A program made the position numbers and the translations under genes. From Kineosphaera limosa NBRC 100340 (lineage in GTDB: Bacteria > Actinomycetota > Actinomycetes > Actinomycetales > Dermatophilaceae), in assembly GCF_000298215.1 (NCBI RefSeq), contig NZ_BAHD01000011.1, forward strand, positions 1 through 64,000: a stretch of 64,000 nucleotides of DNA. The letters are read 5' to 3'. Shown piece after piece: positions 8,216 to 17,228 of this stretch. Position 1 is the stretch's first letter; each line of letters begins with the position of its first letter. The notes under the pieces are model-generated. The model worked only from the letters and a program-made list of their open reading frames with translations, did no database searches and was not told the origin of the DNA.

Positions 8216-8635
8216 ATGGACGCAACGGAGAACCCGGGCGCAGGCGAGGCTCGGCGGCGGCTGTTGGATGCCGGGGCGGCGCAACTTGAGCGCCCGCCCT
8301 GGCGGCATCCCAACGAGGCACCCGTCGAGGATGTCGTGCTGCTGCGGTTCGCGCTCTGGCGGGCCAGCGCGCAGCCGGGGCCGGGGGCCTTGTCGCAGGT
8401 GGAGGCGGCGCTGGGGCTGCTGGAGAGCGCCCGCTCCGACCTTGAGGCCCTGGAGACCGCGCTGCTGTTCACCGCGCGCGCCGAGGGCCTGACCTGGGCT
8501 CGCATCGCTGAACTGCTGGGACTGCGTTCGGCGCAGGCCGCGCAGCAGCGCTATCAACGGATCTCGGAGCGCCCGGGGCGTGCCGGCTCTGACGCAGGGG
8601 AGCGCGCCGGCGCAGACGGTGCGTCACGGCGATGA
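8216..8635 (+). CDS. Small helix-turn-helix DNA-binding protein
   Basis: A 139-residue protein with a convincing helix-turn-helix in its C-terminal half (TWARIAELLGLRSAQAAQQR, about residues 88-107), preceded by helical sequence. I know similar actinobacterial proteins only as uncharacterised DNA-binding proteins. ATG 8216 is preferred to the in-frame GTG at 8192, which lies inside the dyad. First gene of an operon with 4-base overlaps; it overlaps the next gene as ATGA at 8632. Its likely target is the dyad just upstream. Confidence 0.75.
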   Translation: MDATENPGAGEARRRLLDAGAAQLERPPWRHPNEAPVEDVVLLRFALWRASAQPGPGALSQVEAALGLLESARSDLEALETALLFTARAEGLTWARIAELLGLRSAQAAQQRYQRISERPGRAGSDAGERAGADGASRR

Positions 8636-9267
8636 GCGGCGCCCGATCGAGTGTCGAGGTCATGACGCTGCAGGCGGTCCGGTTGGCCGGGGTGGCCGAC
8701 GACGCTGCGGTCCTCGACCGGGCCTTCGCGGCCGAGGGCGAGGTGTTCGGCGTCCTCGACCGTGCGGGTCGGGCGGGGCTGGTGGAGCGGATGACGTTCG
8801 CCGATCTGCAGGGGTGGACATTGACAGAGCTCGGGGCAGGCCACCTCGCCGGACTGCTGACCGCCGAACGGGAGTCGCTGGCGACCCACGCCGTGCTGGA
8901 GTCGGCGCTGGCGGCGTTCGAACCGGTCAACGCGCGCTTCGTCGAGCTGGTCTCGCGCTGGCAACTGGCCGCGCCCGGCATGGACGCCGCCTCCGGTCGC
9001 GCCGACCTGGGCGACCTACTGGCTGCGCTGACCCAGTTGGGCGGGCAACTGCGGGTGGTGTTGGCCGATCTCGTCGCGGCGCTCCCACGGTTCGGCCGCT
9101 ATCCGGCCCAGTACGACCTCGCCCTGGCCAAGGCCGCCGAGGAGGGGCTGCGCTGGGTGACCGGCATCGGGCTGCTCTCCTGCCACGTCGTGTGGGCCGA
9201 GCTGCACCAAGACCTGTTCTCCAGTCTCGGCCGCAGCCGATACGACCTGCCGGATGGGCAGCGGTGA
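8632..9267 (+). CDS. Uncharacterised protein, second gene of the phosphatase/dikinase operon
   Basis: A 211-residue, mostly helical cytoplasmic protein that I do not recognise. It has no signal peptide, membrane segment or known catalytic motif. The start overlaps the HTH gene's stop (ATGA), and its own stop overlaps the GTG of the next gene (GTGA), so all are likely translated together. Because the dikinase-like protein downstream lacks a central substrate domain, this protein could supply a partner or substrate-binding function; that is speculation from context. Confidence 0.75.
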   Translation: MSGARSSVEVMTLQAVRLAGVADDAAVLDRAFAAEGEVFGVLDRAGRAGLVERMTFADLQGWTLTELGAGHLAGLLTAERESLATHAVLESALAAFEPVNARFVELVSRWQLAAPGMDAASGRADLGDLLAALTQLGGQLRVVLADLVAALPRFGRYPAQYDLALAKAAEEGLRWVTGIGLLSCHVVWAELHQDLFSSLGRSRYDLPDGQR

Positions 9268-9863
9268 GCGCCCCGGCGGTCCGCACCCTGTACCTGGTGC
9301 GCCATGGCGAGGCCGACGCCCTCGGCCAGCTCACCGACGTCGGTCGCGACCAGTGCCGGCGGCTGGCGGGCCGCTTCGCCGGTGTGCCCCTCGACGTCAT
9401 CTGGCACTCCCCGCTGCCGCGCGCGGTCGAGAGCGCGGCGAGCATCGCGGATCTCCTGCCGCGCCCTCTCCTCGATGAGGCGCCCGAGCTCGTCGATCAC
9501 GTCCCGTTCGTCCCGCAACCGGAGGATCGCTCAGGGGCCTGGACCGGCTTCTTCGACGGCTACACCGCTGCGGAGGCCGCTGCCGGCCTGCAGGCAGCCC
9601 GTGCCCTGACCGCTCGGTTCGCCCGCCCACCGTCGCCCGGGCAGCGCTCGACCCACGAGCTGCTCGTGACGCACGCCTATCCGGTCGCGTGGCTGCTGCG
9701 GGAGTTTCTCGGCGCGCCCCCGGCGGCGTGGCTGTCGCTGAGCGCCATCGCGAACACGGGCGTCAGTGTCGTCGAACTAGCGCAGGAGGAGCCGCCGATC
9801 GTTCGGTGCGTCAACGAGCGATCGCACCTGCAGCTTGCCGCAGCGACGGGCGGGCGACCGTGA
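9264..9863 (+). CDS. Histidine phosphatase family protein
   Basis: Phosphoglycerate-mutase-like phosphatase of 199 residues. The catalytic motif LVRHGEAD lies near residues 10-17, with Arg and His in place; IWHSPLPRAVESA and the second catalytic region LLVTHAYPVAWLL are also present. The GTG start overlaps the previous stop by 4 bases and its stop overlaps the next start likewise. Substrate unknown; coupling to an ATP/PEP-type phosphotransfer protein suggests a shared phosphorylated metabolite. Confidence 0.88.
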   Translation: MSAPAVRTLYLVRHGEADALGQLTDVGRDQCRRLAGRFAGVPLDVIWHSPLPRAVESAASIADLLPRPLLDEAPELVDHVPFVPQPEDRSGAWTGFFDGYTAAEAAAGLQAARALTARFARPPSPGQRSTHELLVTHAYPVAWLLREFLGAPPAAWLSLSAIANTGVSVVELAQEEPPIVRCVNERSHLQLAAATGGRP

Positions 9864-11170
9864 GTGTCGTGGCCCTGCCGGACGCGGGGTCGCCGGCGTG
9901 CGGCGGTAAAGCTGCGGCCCTGGCGCTCCTCGCACGCGCCGACGTGCCCGTGCCCGATGGCTTCGTCGTCCCGGTGCGGGAGTACTGGCGGCACGTCGGT
10001 GACTCGGACCTGGCGGGCTCGGCCTGCGGCAACGCGGAGATCGACGTGCCCCTGGACCAGCCAGGACGTGTGCCGGCGCAGCGGCCCGCCGGGCGCCTTG
10101 CGCCGGACTTACTGGCGGCTATCGAGGCGGGGTTGACGCGGATGTTCGGGGTGCCGGACGGCGGACACGTGGCGGTGCGCTCCAGCGCCACCAGCGAAGA
10201 CACCGCCGGGGCCTCGGCCGCCGGGCAGCACGACACGGTCCTCGCCGTGCGGGGGACGCAGGCCGTTGCCGCCGCGGTCATCCACTGTTGGGCGTCGCTG
10301 CGCAGCGACCGCGCCCGCGCCTACCGCGACGCCATTTCCCCCGGCGAGGCGCCGGCGATGGCGGTGCTCGTCCAGCGATTCATCGACGCAGACGCCTCCG
10401 GCGTGCTGTTCACCGGCGCCCCGCCGACCCGGCGGCGGGTCATCGAGGCGACACCCGGGATCGGGGACGGCCTCGTCGGCGGTCAATGCACCCCGGACTC
10501 CTGGACCCTCGACGACACCGGCGTCGTCGCCCGCCGGCTCGGCGCGATCACGCAGCGGCGCGACCGCCACGGTGACGGCATCGCTCGCAGCGTCATCGAG
10601 AGTCACACGCAACAGTGTGTAACGGACGGGCAGGTCGCCACGCTCGACGAGCTGGGACGACGCATCGCCGACATCCTGCGAGCCCCGGCCGACGTCGAGT
10701 GGGCCCTCGCCGGCGGCCGATTCCACATCCTGCAGGCGCGCCCGATCACCGCGGCCCTCCCGCAGGCGCGCACAGCTCCCGACGCCGACCGCGACCCTCA
10801 CACTCAGGCCGGCGAGGCCCAGGGCCCCGGGGCGGGCGCAGCCTCGCCGACTGCGACCCCACTCCACGGCATCCCCGCCAGCCCGGGCCGGGCGACGGGA
10901 CCGGCCCGGATCATCCGCGGCCCCGGCGACTTCGCCCGCGTGCGTCCGGGCGACATCCTCGTGTGCCGCACGACCGACCCCGCGTGGACGCCGCTGTTCC
11001 GCGTCGCCGCGGGCGTCGCTACCGAGGTCGGCGGGCTGCTCTCGCACGCCGCCATCGTCGCCCGGGAGTTGCGCCTCCCCGCTGTTCTGGCGGTGCCCGG
11101 CGTCACGACCGAGCTGCGCGACGGCGCCGTCGTCACGCTCGACGCCGACGCCGGCACGATCCTGCGGTAG
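9860..11170 (+). CDS. Short PEP synthase/pyruvate phosphate dikinase-like protein
   Basis: A 436-residue phosphotransfer protein. The N-terminal ATP-grasp domain (PPDK_N) shows VRSSATSEDTAGASAAGQHD near residues 108-127. The C-terminal mobile phosphohistidine domain has GGLLSHAAIVARELRLPA, with the phospho-accepting His near residue 396. It lacks the PEP-binding TIM barrel of true PEP synthase/PPDK and the middle drug domain of rifampicin phosphotransferase (about 860 residues). Short versions annotated ppdK exist in actinobacteria, including mycobacteria, to my recollection. GTG start overlaps the phosphatase stop. Reaction unknown. Confidence 0.83.
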   Translation: MSVVALPDAGSPACGGKAAALALLARADVPVPDGFVVPVREYWRHVGDSDLAGSACGNAEIDVPLDQPGRVPAQRPAGRLAPDLLAAIEAGLTRMFGVPDGGHVAVRSSATSEDTAGASAAGQHDTVLAVRGTQAVAAAVIHCWASLRSDRARAYRDAISPGEAPAMAVLVQRFIDADASGVLFTGAPPTRRRVIEATPGIGDGLVGGQCTPDSWTLDDTGVVARRLGAITQRRDRHGDGIARSVIESHTQQCVTDGQVATLDELGRRIADILRAPADVEWALAGGRFHILQARPITAALPQARTAPDADRDPHTQAGEAQGPGAGAASPTATPLHGIPASPGRATGPARIIRGPGDFARVRPGDILVCRTTDPAWTPLFRVAAGVATEVGGLLSHAAIVARELRLPAVLAVPGVTTELRDGAVVTLDADAGTILR

Positions 11171-11198
11171 CGGCGACCCTCGAAGGCGATGCTCGGCG

Positions 11199-13931
11199 TC
11201 AGCCGGTGTTCTGCAGCCCCGCGGCCGCGCCGTTGACGGTGAGCAGCAAAATGCGGCGCCAGGCCTGCTCGTCGGGGCGGTCCCCGGTGCGTGGGTCGTG
11301 CGGGTGGCGCAGCATGCGCAGGGCGCGCAACTGCAGGTGACTCAGCGCGTTCACGTAGGGCATGCGCAGCCGGATGGTCGTGTGCAGGTGTGGCTTTCGT
11401 TCCAGCAGTTCGCGCTGGTCGAGGACGGCCAGCACCAGCCGCATCGACAGGTCGTACTCGGTGAGGATCTGCTCGGCCAGGTCCGGGCGGCGCCCCAACG
11501 CCAGATACTGCTGGGCGATGCCCCGGTCGGTCTTGGCCAGCGACATCTCCGCCACGTCGATCATGGCGGCGAACAGCGGCCAGCTCGCGTACGCCTCCCG
11601 CAGGAGCGCGACGTCGTCCACCGCGGCCAATCCAGAACCCAATCCGTACCAGCCCGGCAGGTTGACCCGCGTCTGCGCCCAGCTGAACACCCACGGGATC
11701 GCCCGCAGGTCATCCAGAGACCGCCCGCTCGTCGCACCGCTGCGTCGGGCAGGTCGTGACCCCAGCCGCAGCTCGCCGATCTCGTCCAACGGGCTGACCT
11801 CGGCGATGAGGTCCGCGAAGCCCGGCGCCTGCACCAGCGCCCGATAGCAACCCCGCGACTGGGTGTCGATGATCCGGCCCAAATCGGCGTACCGGGCCGC
11901 CGCGGCCTCCCGCTGCGCCGCCAGCTCGGGGGCGTCGGTCAGCAGGACCGCCGAGGTCAGCCGCTCCAGGTGGCGCTGGGCGATCATGACATCGGCGTAC
12001 CGGGCGAAGATCACCTCACCCTGCTCGGTCACCTTGAACCGGCCGTCCACGGAGCCCGAGGGCTGCGCCAGGATCGCGCGGTGCAGCGGTCCGCCGCCAC
12101 GTCCTAGCGACCCGCCGCGGCCATGGAACAACGTCAGCTGCACCCGTGCCTCCCGGGCCCACGCCACCAGTTCGCGCTCGGCGCGGTCCAGCGTCAGGGT
12201 GGCGCTCGCCGGCCCGACGTCCTTGGCCGAGTCCGAGTAGCCGACCATCACCTCCACCGCGCGGGCCTGCCCGGAGTCGAGCCAGGCCTGCGTCGAGGCC
12301 AACTGCGACCAGGAGGCGAGGATCGAGACCGCGTTGGCCAGGTCGGCCCCGGTCTCGAACAGCGGCACGACATCCAGGCGCATCGGGGCATCGCCCACGG
12401 CCAACCGGGCCAGCGCGCGGACGGCGGCCAGGTCGGCCGCGTTGCGGGTGAACGATACAATGTAGCGCCCGCAGCACGAGGTGCCCCACCGCTGCTGCAG
12501 CCACGCCATGACCCGGATGGTGTCGAGCACCTCCTGGGTGCGTTGGGTCGTCGGCACAACCGTGCGGGGCCAGCCCTGCGTGGCGAGCCGGTCGAGCACC
12601 TCGATGTCTTGCGCGGCCCGAGCGGGGTCTAGCGCCGGATCGCCCAGCTGCCCCAACAACTCGGTCAGGGCTGCTTCGTGCACGGCCGAGTGCTGCCGGA
12701 CCTCCAGCTCGGCGAGGTGAAAGCCGAACGTTTCCACGAGCCAGATGAGGTGCTGCAGTTCGCCGCGGGCGGTGCGCTCGTCTCCGGCGGCCACGAGGCT
12801 GTCCTGCACCAGGCGCAGATCGGTGATCATCTCCGCCGGCTCGTGATAGGTCAGATCAGCCCGTTGCGCCCGCGTCGCCGCCACCCGCGCCGCGATCACC
12901 AGCATCTTCTGTCGGTGCGGCTCGTCGGGGGAGTCCTTGGCGAACTTGGCGAACGCCTCCGGCAGGGCTACCGCGTCGACCGCGAGGGAGGCCAGCAGCG
13001 CATCCGACGGCGGGGTCCACAGCAGGTCCATCGTCATCGTCCGCGCAATGCGCTCGACCGTGGCGTGCAGTTGCGCCAGGGCCTGCTCAGCCTGCTGCGC
13101 CATCGTCTCGCGCGTCACCGCCGCCGTGACGTGCGGATTGCCGTCGCGGTCGCCGCCGACCCACGAGCCGAACCGCAGGAATGCCGGGACGTGCGGCGCG
13201 GCGCGGCCGGGGTCGGCGGCCGGCAGCGCCGCCTCCACGCTGCGATACAGCCGGGGGATAGCACGGAACAGTGTGTGATCGAAGACGGTGAGCATCGTCT
13301 TGACCTCGTCACGCGGCTCCGGCTGCGTCGAACGCAACGTGGAGGTGCGGGCCAGGATGTCGATGTTCTCCAGGAGCCGCCGCCGCGCCACCGCCTGCTC
13401 GGCCGGACCGTTGTGCGGATCGTCGTAGCGGTCCAGTTGCGCGGCGATCCGGGTCAGGGCGCCGGTCACGGCCCGCCGTCGCGCCTCCGTGGGATGGGCC
13501 GTCAGCACCGGGTGCACGCGCAACTCCTGCAGCCGGGCCGACACGTCGACCTCGTCCGACAAGGCGGTGATGGCCTCCCCGACCCCACCCGCGTCGACGC
13601 CGCCGGTGAACTCCCCGTCTTCCACCCGCAGCGACCGCGACCGCAGTCGCTCCTCGGCCAGGTTCGTCAGGTGCAGATGCACGGTGACCGCGCGGGTCAG
13701 CCGCGCGGTGGTGTCGTGGTCGAGCGAGGCGACGATCGCCTGGGCGCGCGAGCCGTCGTCGCTCGCCCCACTCTCGGCGCAGGCCTGGACGAGTGCGGCG
13801 AGCACCTGCACGAGGTCTGCGCCACCGCCCTCGGTGAGCACCTGCTCGTGCAGGCCGGAGAGAAAGTCGAGGTCGGCATCCAGCGCTGGGGTCAGGGTCG
13901 GGTCGGCGTTCGAGACGCTGTCCTGAGACAT
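11199..13931 (-). CDS. ppc: Phosphoenolpyruvate carboxylase
   Basis: Anaplerotic enzyme converting PEP and bicarbonate to oxaloacetate; 910 residues, the usual bacterial length. Catalytic signatures are present: VLTAHPTEARRRAV (catalytic His), FHGRGGSLGRGGGP (glycine-rich loop), the region QTRVNLPGWYGLG, and the C-terminal end NGAAAGLQNTG that closes the active site. Starts at ATG 13931. Convergent with the dikinase-like gene, whose stop is 28 bases away, with no obvious terminator between. Confidence 0.97.
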   Translation of the reverse strand: MSQDSVSNADPTLTPALDADLDFLSGLHEQVLTEGGGADLVQVLAALVQACAESGASDDGSRAQAIVASLDHDTTARLTRAVTVHLHLTNLAEERLRSRSLRVEDGEFTGGVDAGGVGEAITALSDEVDVSARLQELRVHPVLTAHPTEARRRAVTGALTRIAAQLDRYDDPHNGPAEQAVARRRLLENIDILARTSTLRSTQPEPRDEVKTMLTVFDHTLFRAIPRLYRSVEAALPAADPGRAAPHVPAFLRFGSWVGGDRDGNPHVTAAVTRETMAQQAEQALAQLHATVERIARTMTMDLLWTPPSDALLASLAVDAVALPEAFAKFAKDSPDEPHRQKMLVIAARVAATRAQRADLTYHEPAEMITDLRLVQDSLVAAGDERTARGELQHLIWLVETFGFHLAELEVRQHSAVHEAALTELLGQLGDPALDPARAAQDIEVLDRLATQGWPRTVVPTTQRTQEVLDTIRVMAWLQQRWGTSCCGRYIVSFTRNAADLAAVRALARLAVGDAPMRLDVVPLFETGADLANAVSILASWSQLASTQAWLDSGQARAVEVMVGYSDSAKDVGPASATLTLDRAERELVAWAREARVQLTLFHGRGGSLGRGGGPLHRAILAQPSGSVDGRFKVTEQGEVIFARYADVMIAQRHLERLTSAVLLTDAPELAAQREAAAARYADLGRIIDTQSRGCYRALVQAPGFADLIAEVSPLDEIGELRLGSRPARRSGATSGRSLDDLRAIPWVFSWAQTRVNLPGWYGLGSGLAAVDDVALLREAYASWPLFAAMIDVAEMSLAKTDRGIAQQYLALGRRPDLAEQILTEYDLSMRLVLAVLDQRELLERKPHLHTTIRLRMPYVNALSHLQLRALRMLRHPHDPRTGDRPDEQAWRRILLLTVNGAAAGLQNTG

Positions 13932-14104
13932 GCCTCACAGCCTACGGCGCTCACCAGCAACGACCTTCTCCAGCCTGCTCCCACCGCAGCCACAGGCGTA
14001 GTCTCGGGTAGTTGCCTACTCTGCCCCTACTCTTCGCGAGTGGGCTTCGGTACCGCTGACACCTACTGATGCCGACTGACGCCTACTGGAAGGACCTGTC
14101 CGAC

Positions 14105-16021
14105 GTGAGCCTGCTGGCTTCGATTTCCGGCCCCGCGGACCTGCGCGACCTGACCCGCGAGCAACTGAACGAACTCGCCTGGCAGGTGCGCGACTTCCTC
14201 GTCGAGCAGGTCTCCCGCACCGGCGGGCACCTCGGTCCCAACCTCGGGGTCGTCGAGCTGACGATCGCGCTGCACCGAGTCTTCGACTCCCCGCGCGACT
14301 CGATCGTCTTCGACACCGGGCACATCGCCTACGTGCACAAGCTGCTCACCGGCCGGCAGGACTTCGGCGGGCTGCGCTCGCGGGGCGGGCTCTCCGGGTA
14401 CCCCTGTCGCGCCGAATCCGCCCACGACGTCGTCGAGAACTCGCACGCCTCCGGCTCCTTGTCGTGGGCGGCCGGCATCGCCCGGGGCCGTCGGCTGCGC
14501 GGGCAGACCGACCGACGCACCGTGGCGATCATCGGCGACGGCGCCCTGACCGGCGGCATGGCGTGGGAGGCGCTCAACGACATCGCCGCCGACAAAGACC
14601 TGCCGCTGACGATCATCGTCAACGACAACGAACGCTCCTACGCACCCACTGGCGGCGGGCTCGCCGAACACCTGGCGCAACTGCGCATCAGCCGGGGTTA
14701 CGAGGACGTGCTCTCGTGGGGGCGGCGCACCCTGACCGGCACCCCCGTCGTCGGGCAGCGCGCGTTCGAGGCGCTGCACGGCATCAAGAAGGGACTCAAA
14801 GACATCGTCGCGCCGCAGGTCATGTTCGAGGACCTGGGCCTGAAGTACATCGGGCCGGTCGACGGGCACGACCTCGACCAGCTGCACACGGCACTGCGCC
14901 GCGCCCGCGATTTCGATGGGCCCGTGCTCGTGCACGTGCTGACCGAGAAGGGCCACGGCTACGAGCCGGCACGCAACCACGAGGACGACCAGTTTCACGC
15001 GGTCGGCGTCATCAACCCCGAGACCGGGCTGCCGCTGGAGATCGCTGGGCGCAGCTGGACCGACACCTTCAGCGACGCGCTCGGCCAGATCGGCGCCCAA
15101 CGCCCGGAGGTCGTGGCGCTCACCGCCGCGATGCTCATCCCGGTCGGCCTGCGCGACTTCGCGGCCGCACACCCCGAGCGGGTCTTCGACGTCGGCATCG
15201 CCGAGCAGCACGGGGTGGCCATGGCCGCCGGGCTCGCGTTCACCGGGCTGCACCCGGTCGTCGCCGTGTACTCCACCTTCCTCAACCGCGCCTTCGACCA
15301 GGTGCTCATGGACTGCGCGCTGCACCGCGCGGGCGTGACGTTCGTGCTCGACCGCGCCGGGGCGACCGGCAACGACGGACCCTCGCACAACGGCATGTGG
15401 GACATGTCGCTACTCGGGGTCGTGCCGGGCCTACGGCTGGCCGCGCCCCGCGACGGCGAGACGCTGGCGCAGGAGCTGGCCGAGGCCGTGGCGGTGACCG
15501 ACGGGCCGACTGTGCTGCGCTTCCCCAAGGGGACCGAACCGTCTGCGGTACCGGCGCTGGAGCGCGCTGACGGCCTCGACGTGCTCGCTCGCCACGGCGT
15601 CGGGCCGGGGGAGAGCCCGGACGTGCTGATCGTGGCCGTCGGGTCGATGGCACCGCTGAGCCTGGAGGCCGGCGCCAAGATCGCCGCCCAGGGACACCGC
15701 GTGGAGGTCGTGGACCCGCGGTGGGTGCTGCCGGTCGCCCCGGCGTTGGTGGCCAGGGCAGCCGGAGCCGGATCGGTGGCGGTCGTCGAAGACGGCGTCG
15801 TCTCCGGGGGTATCGGCGACCGGATCGCGGGTGCTCTCGCGGCGGCCGGTGTGAGCACCCCGGTGCACCGTTTCGGGCTGCCCAAGGAGTTTATCGAGCA
15901 CGCCAGTCGCGCCCAGGTGCTCACCGACGCCGGCCTGACCGCCGAGCAGGTGGCCGACCGCCTCATCGACCAGCTCGGCCCGGCAGCTCCCACCCCGCGC
16001 GACACCCTGCGCCTCGCCTGA
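14105..16021 (+). CDS. dxs: 1-deoxy-D-xylulose-5-phosphate synthase
   Basis: First enzyme of the MEP isoprenoid pathway: pyruvate plus glyceraldehyde 3-phosphate to DXP, using thiamine diphosphate. Shows [16 protein letters not shown], the TPP/Mg motif [16 protein letters not shown] and the transketolase-type pyrimidine domain with [15 protein letters not shown] favour the GTG at 14105 (VSLLASI, 638 residues): GGAAGGA lies ten bases upstream and the family N-terminus aligns there. An ATG at 14069 in the same frame would add 12 residues but lacks a ribosome site. The 137-base gap upstream holds only a bulged hairpin near 14023-14045. Confidence 0.96.
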   Translation: MSLLASISGPADLRDLTREQLNELAWQVRDFLVEQVSRTGGHLGPNLGVVELTIALHRVFDSPRDSIVFDTGHIAYVHKLLTGRQDFGGLRSRGGLSGYPCRAESAHDVVENSHASGSLSWAAGIARGRRLRGQTDRRTVAIIGDGALTGGMAWEALNDIAADKDLPLTIIVNDNERSYAPTGGGLAEHLAQLRISRGYEDVLSWGRRTLTGTPVVGQRAFEALHGIKKGLKDIVAPQVMFEDLGLKYIGPVDGHDLDQLHTALRRARDFDGPVLVHVLTEKGHGYEPARNHEDDQFHAVGVINPETGLPLEIAGRSWTDTFSDALGQIGAQRPEVVALTAAMLIPVGLRDFAAAHPERVFDVGIAEQHGVAMAAGLAFTGLHPVVAVYSTFLNRAFDQVLMDCALHRAGVTFVLDRAGATGNDGPSHNGMWDMSLLGVVPGLRLAAPRDGETLAQELAEAVAVTDGPTVLRFPKGTEPSAVPALERADGLDVLARHGVGPGESPDVLIVAVGSMAPLSLEAGAKIAAQGHRVEVVDPRWVLPVAPALVARAAGAGSVAVVEDGVVSGGIGDRIAGALAAAGVSTPVHRFGLPKEFIEHASRAQVLTDAGLTAEQVADRLIDQLGPAAPTPRDTLRLA

Positions 16022-16110
16022 GCCCCCAGCCCGCGCGCCGAGCCCCCGCTCGTCGCGGACGAGGGCGCGTTCTGCCTGCGCGGGCGCGGCGGGTGCGATA
16101 AGCAAGGGGC

Positions 16111-17061
16111 ATGACCTCAGCCAGCGCAGCCCCGCAGTTCACGATCGCCGTCGAGGGCGGCGACCTGACCGTCCACGACCTGTCCGGGCCGGAGGCCGGG
16201 GCCGACGCGCCGCTCGTCGTGCTCGTGCACGGCATCACGGCCAACGGGCTCTCCTGGGGTTCGACGGCCGCCGCGCTCGCGGACGACCCCGCGACCTCGC
16301 GATGCCGGGTGTGGGCCCCCGACCTGCGCGGCCGCGCCGGCAGCCGCGGCGTCGGCAGCGACGGTGACCAGTACGGTCTGGCCGCCCACGTCGCGGACCT
16401 CGTGGCGTTGGCGGACCACGCGCAGGTCGAGCGGTTCGTGCTGGTCGGGCACTCGATGGGCGGGTTCATCGGAGCGCTGGCGGCGGTGACGATCCCGGCG
16501 CGGCTGCACGGGGTCGTGTTGGTCGACGGTGGCCCGGCGTTCCCGCCGCCGCCGGACCTCGACATCGACGCGGCGCTGCAGGCGGTCATCGGCCCGGCGA
16601 TGGCGCGGCTGTCGATGACGTTCGCCGACGACGGCGCCTACCTGGACTTCTGGCGCCAGCACCCCGCGGTGGCCCCGCTACTCGCGGGTCCGCACGCCGA
16701 CGCCGTGACCGCCTACCTGCTGCACGACCTCATCGACGCGCCCGACGGCAGTGGGCAGAAGGTGTCGTCGTGCGTCGTCGACGCGATCCGCGCCGACGGT
16801 CGCGACGTGCTGGCCGACGAGCGCACTCACGTGGGCGTGCGCGTGGCCGCCGAGGCTGGCGTGCCGATCGAATTCATCTGGGCCCAGCGGGGCCTGCTCA
16901 ACGAGGACCAGGGTCTGTACGACGAGCAGCGCATCGCCGCACTCCAGTTGCCCGCACAGGTGTCCGTCACCGCGGTGCGCGACGTCAACCACTACAGCGT
17001 GATCTTCGACCCCGCCGGCACCACGATCATCCGCGACGCAGTAGCCCGCATCCTGCGCTGA
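16111..17061 (+). CDS. Alpha/beta hydrolase
   Basis: Cytoplasmic alpha/beta-hydrolase fold protein of 316 residues. The oxyanion region LVHGITANGLSW, nucleophile elbow VGHSMGGFIGAL and a late His (DVNHYSVIF) provide a complete triad. It follows dxs by 89 bases and could be a separate unit; no substrate can be named. The following 167-base gap to the MurA-like gene contains nothing I can assign. Confidence 0.88.
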   Translation: MTSASAAPQFTIAVEGGDLTVHDLSGPEAGADAPLVVLVHGITANGLSWGSTAAALADDPATSRCRVWAPDLRGRAGSRGVGSDGDQYGLAAHVADLVALADHAQVERFVLVGHSMGGFIGALAAVTIPARLHGVVLVDGGPAFPPPPDLDIDAALQAVIGPAMARLSMTFADDGAYLDFWRQHPAVAPLLAGPHADAVTAYLLHDLIDAPDGSGQKVSSCVVDAIRADGRDVLADERTHVGVRVAAEAGVPIEFIWAQRGLLNEDQGLYDEQRIAALQLPAQVSVTAVRDVNHYSVIFDPAGTTIIRDAVARILR

Positions 17062-17228
17062 GTCGAGCCGGCGTCACGGCCCTCGCCGCACTAGGCGCCA
17101 CGAGCACTATGTCGCGCTTACCGCCGAGCGCGGTGACCTCCGCTTCGCCGAGAGCCGCCACCCGATCCCTGCCGTTAGGTCAGGAGCGCAACATCCTGCC
17201 CGTCCCACCTAGCGCCGAAGGGGCGGGC

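Noticed and set aside
14069-14104. ATG 14069 as the dxs start
   Set aside because: No ribosome site precedes it, while GGAAGGA precedes GTG 14105 and the family N-terminus aligns with the latter. Kept as an alternative in the dxs entry.
17062-17228. Possible small gene or attachment site between the hydrolase and the HTH-MurA gene
   Set aside because: No ribosome site, no coherent frame and no convincing repeat could be found in this 167-base stretch.
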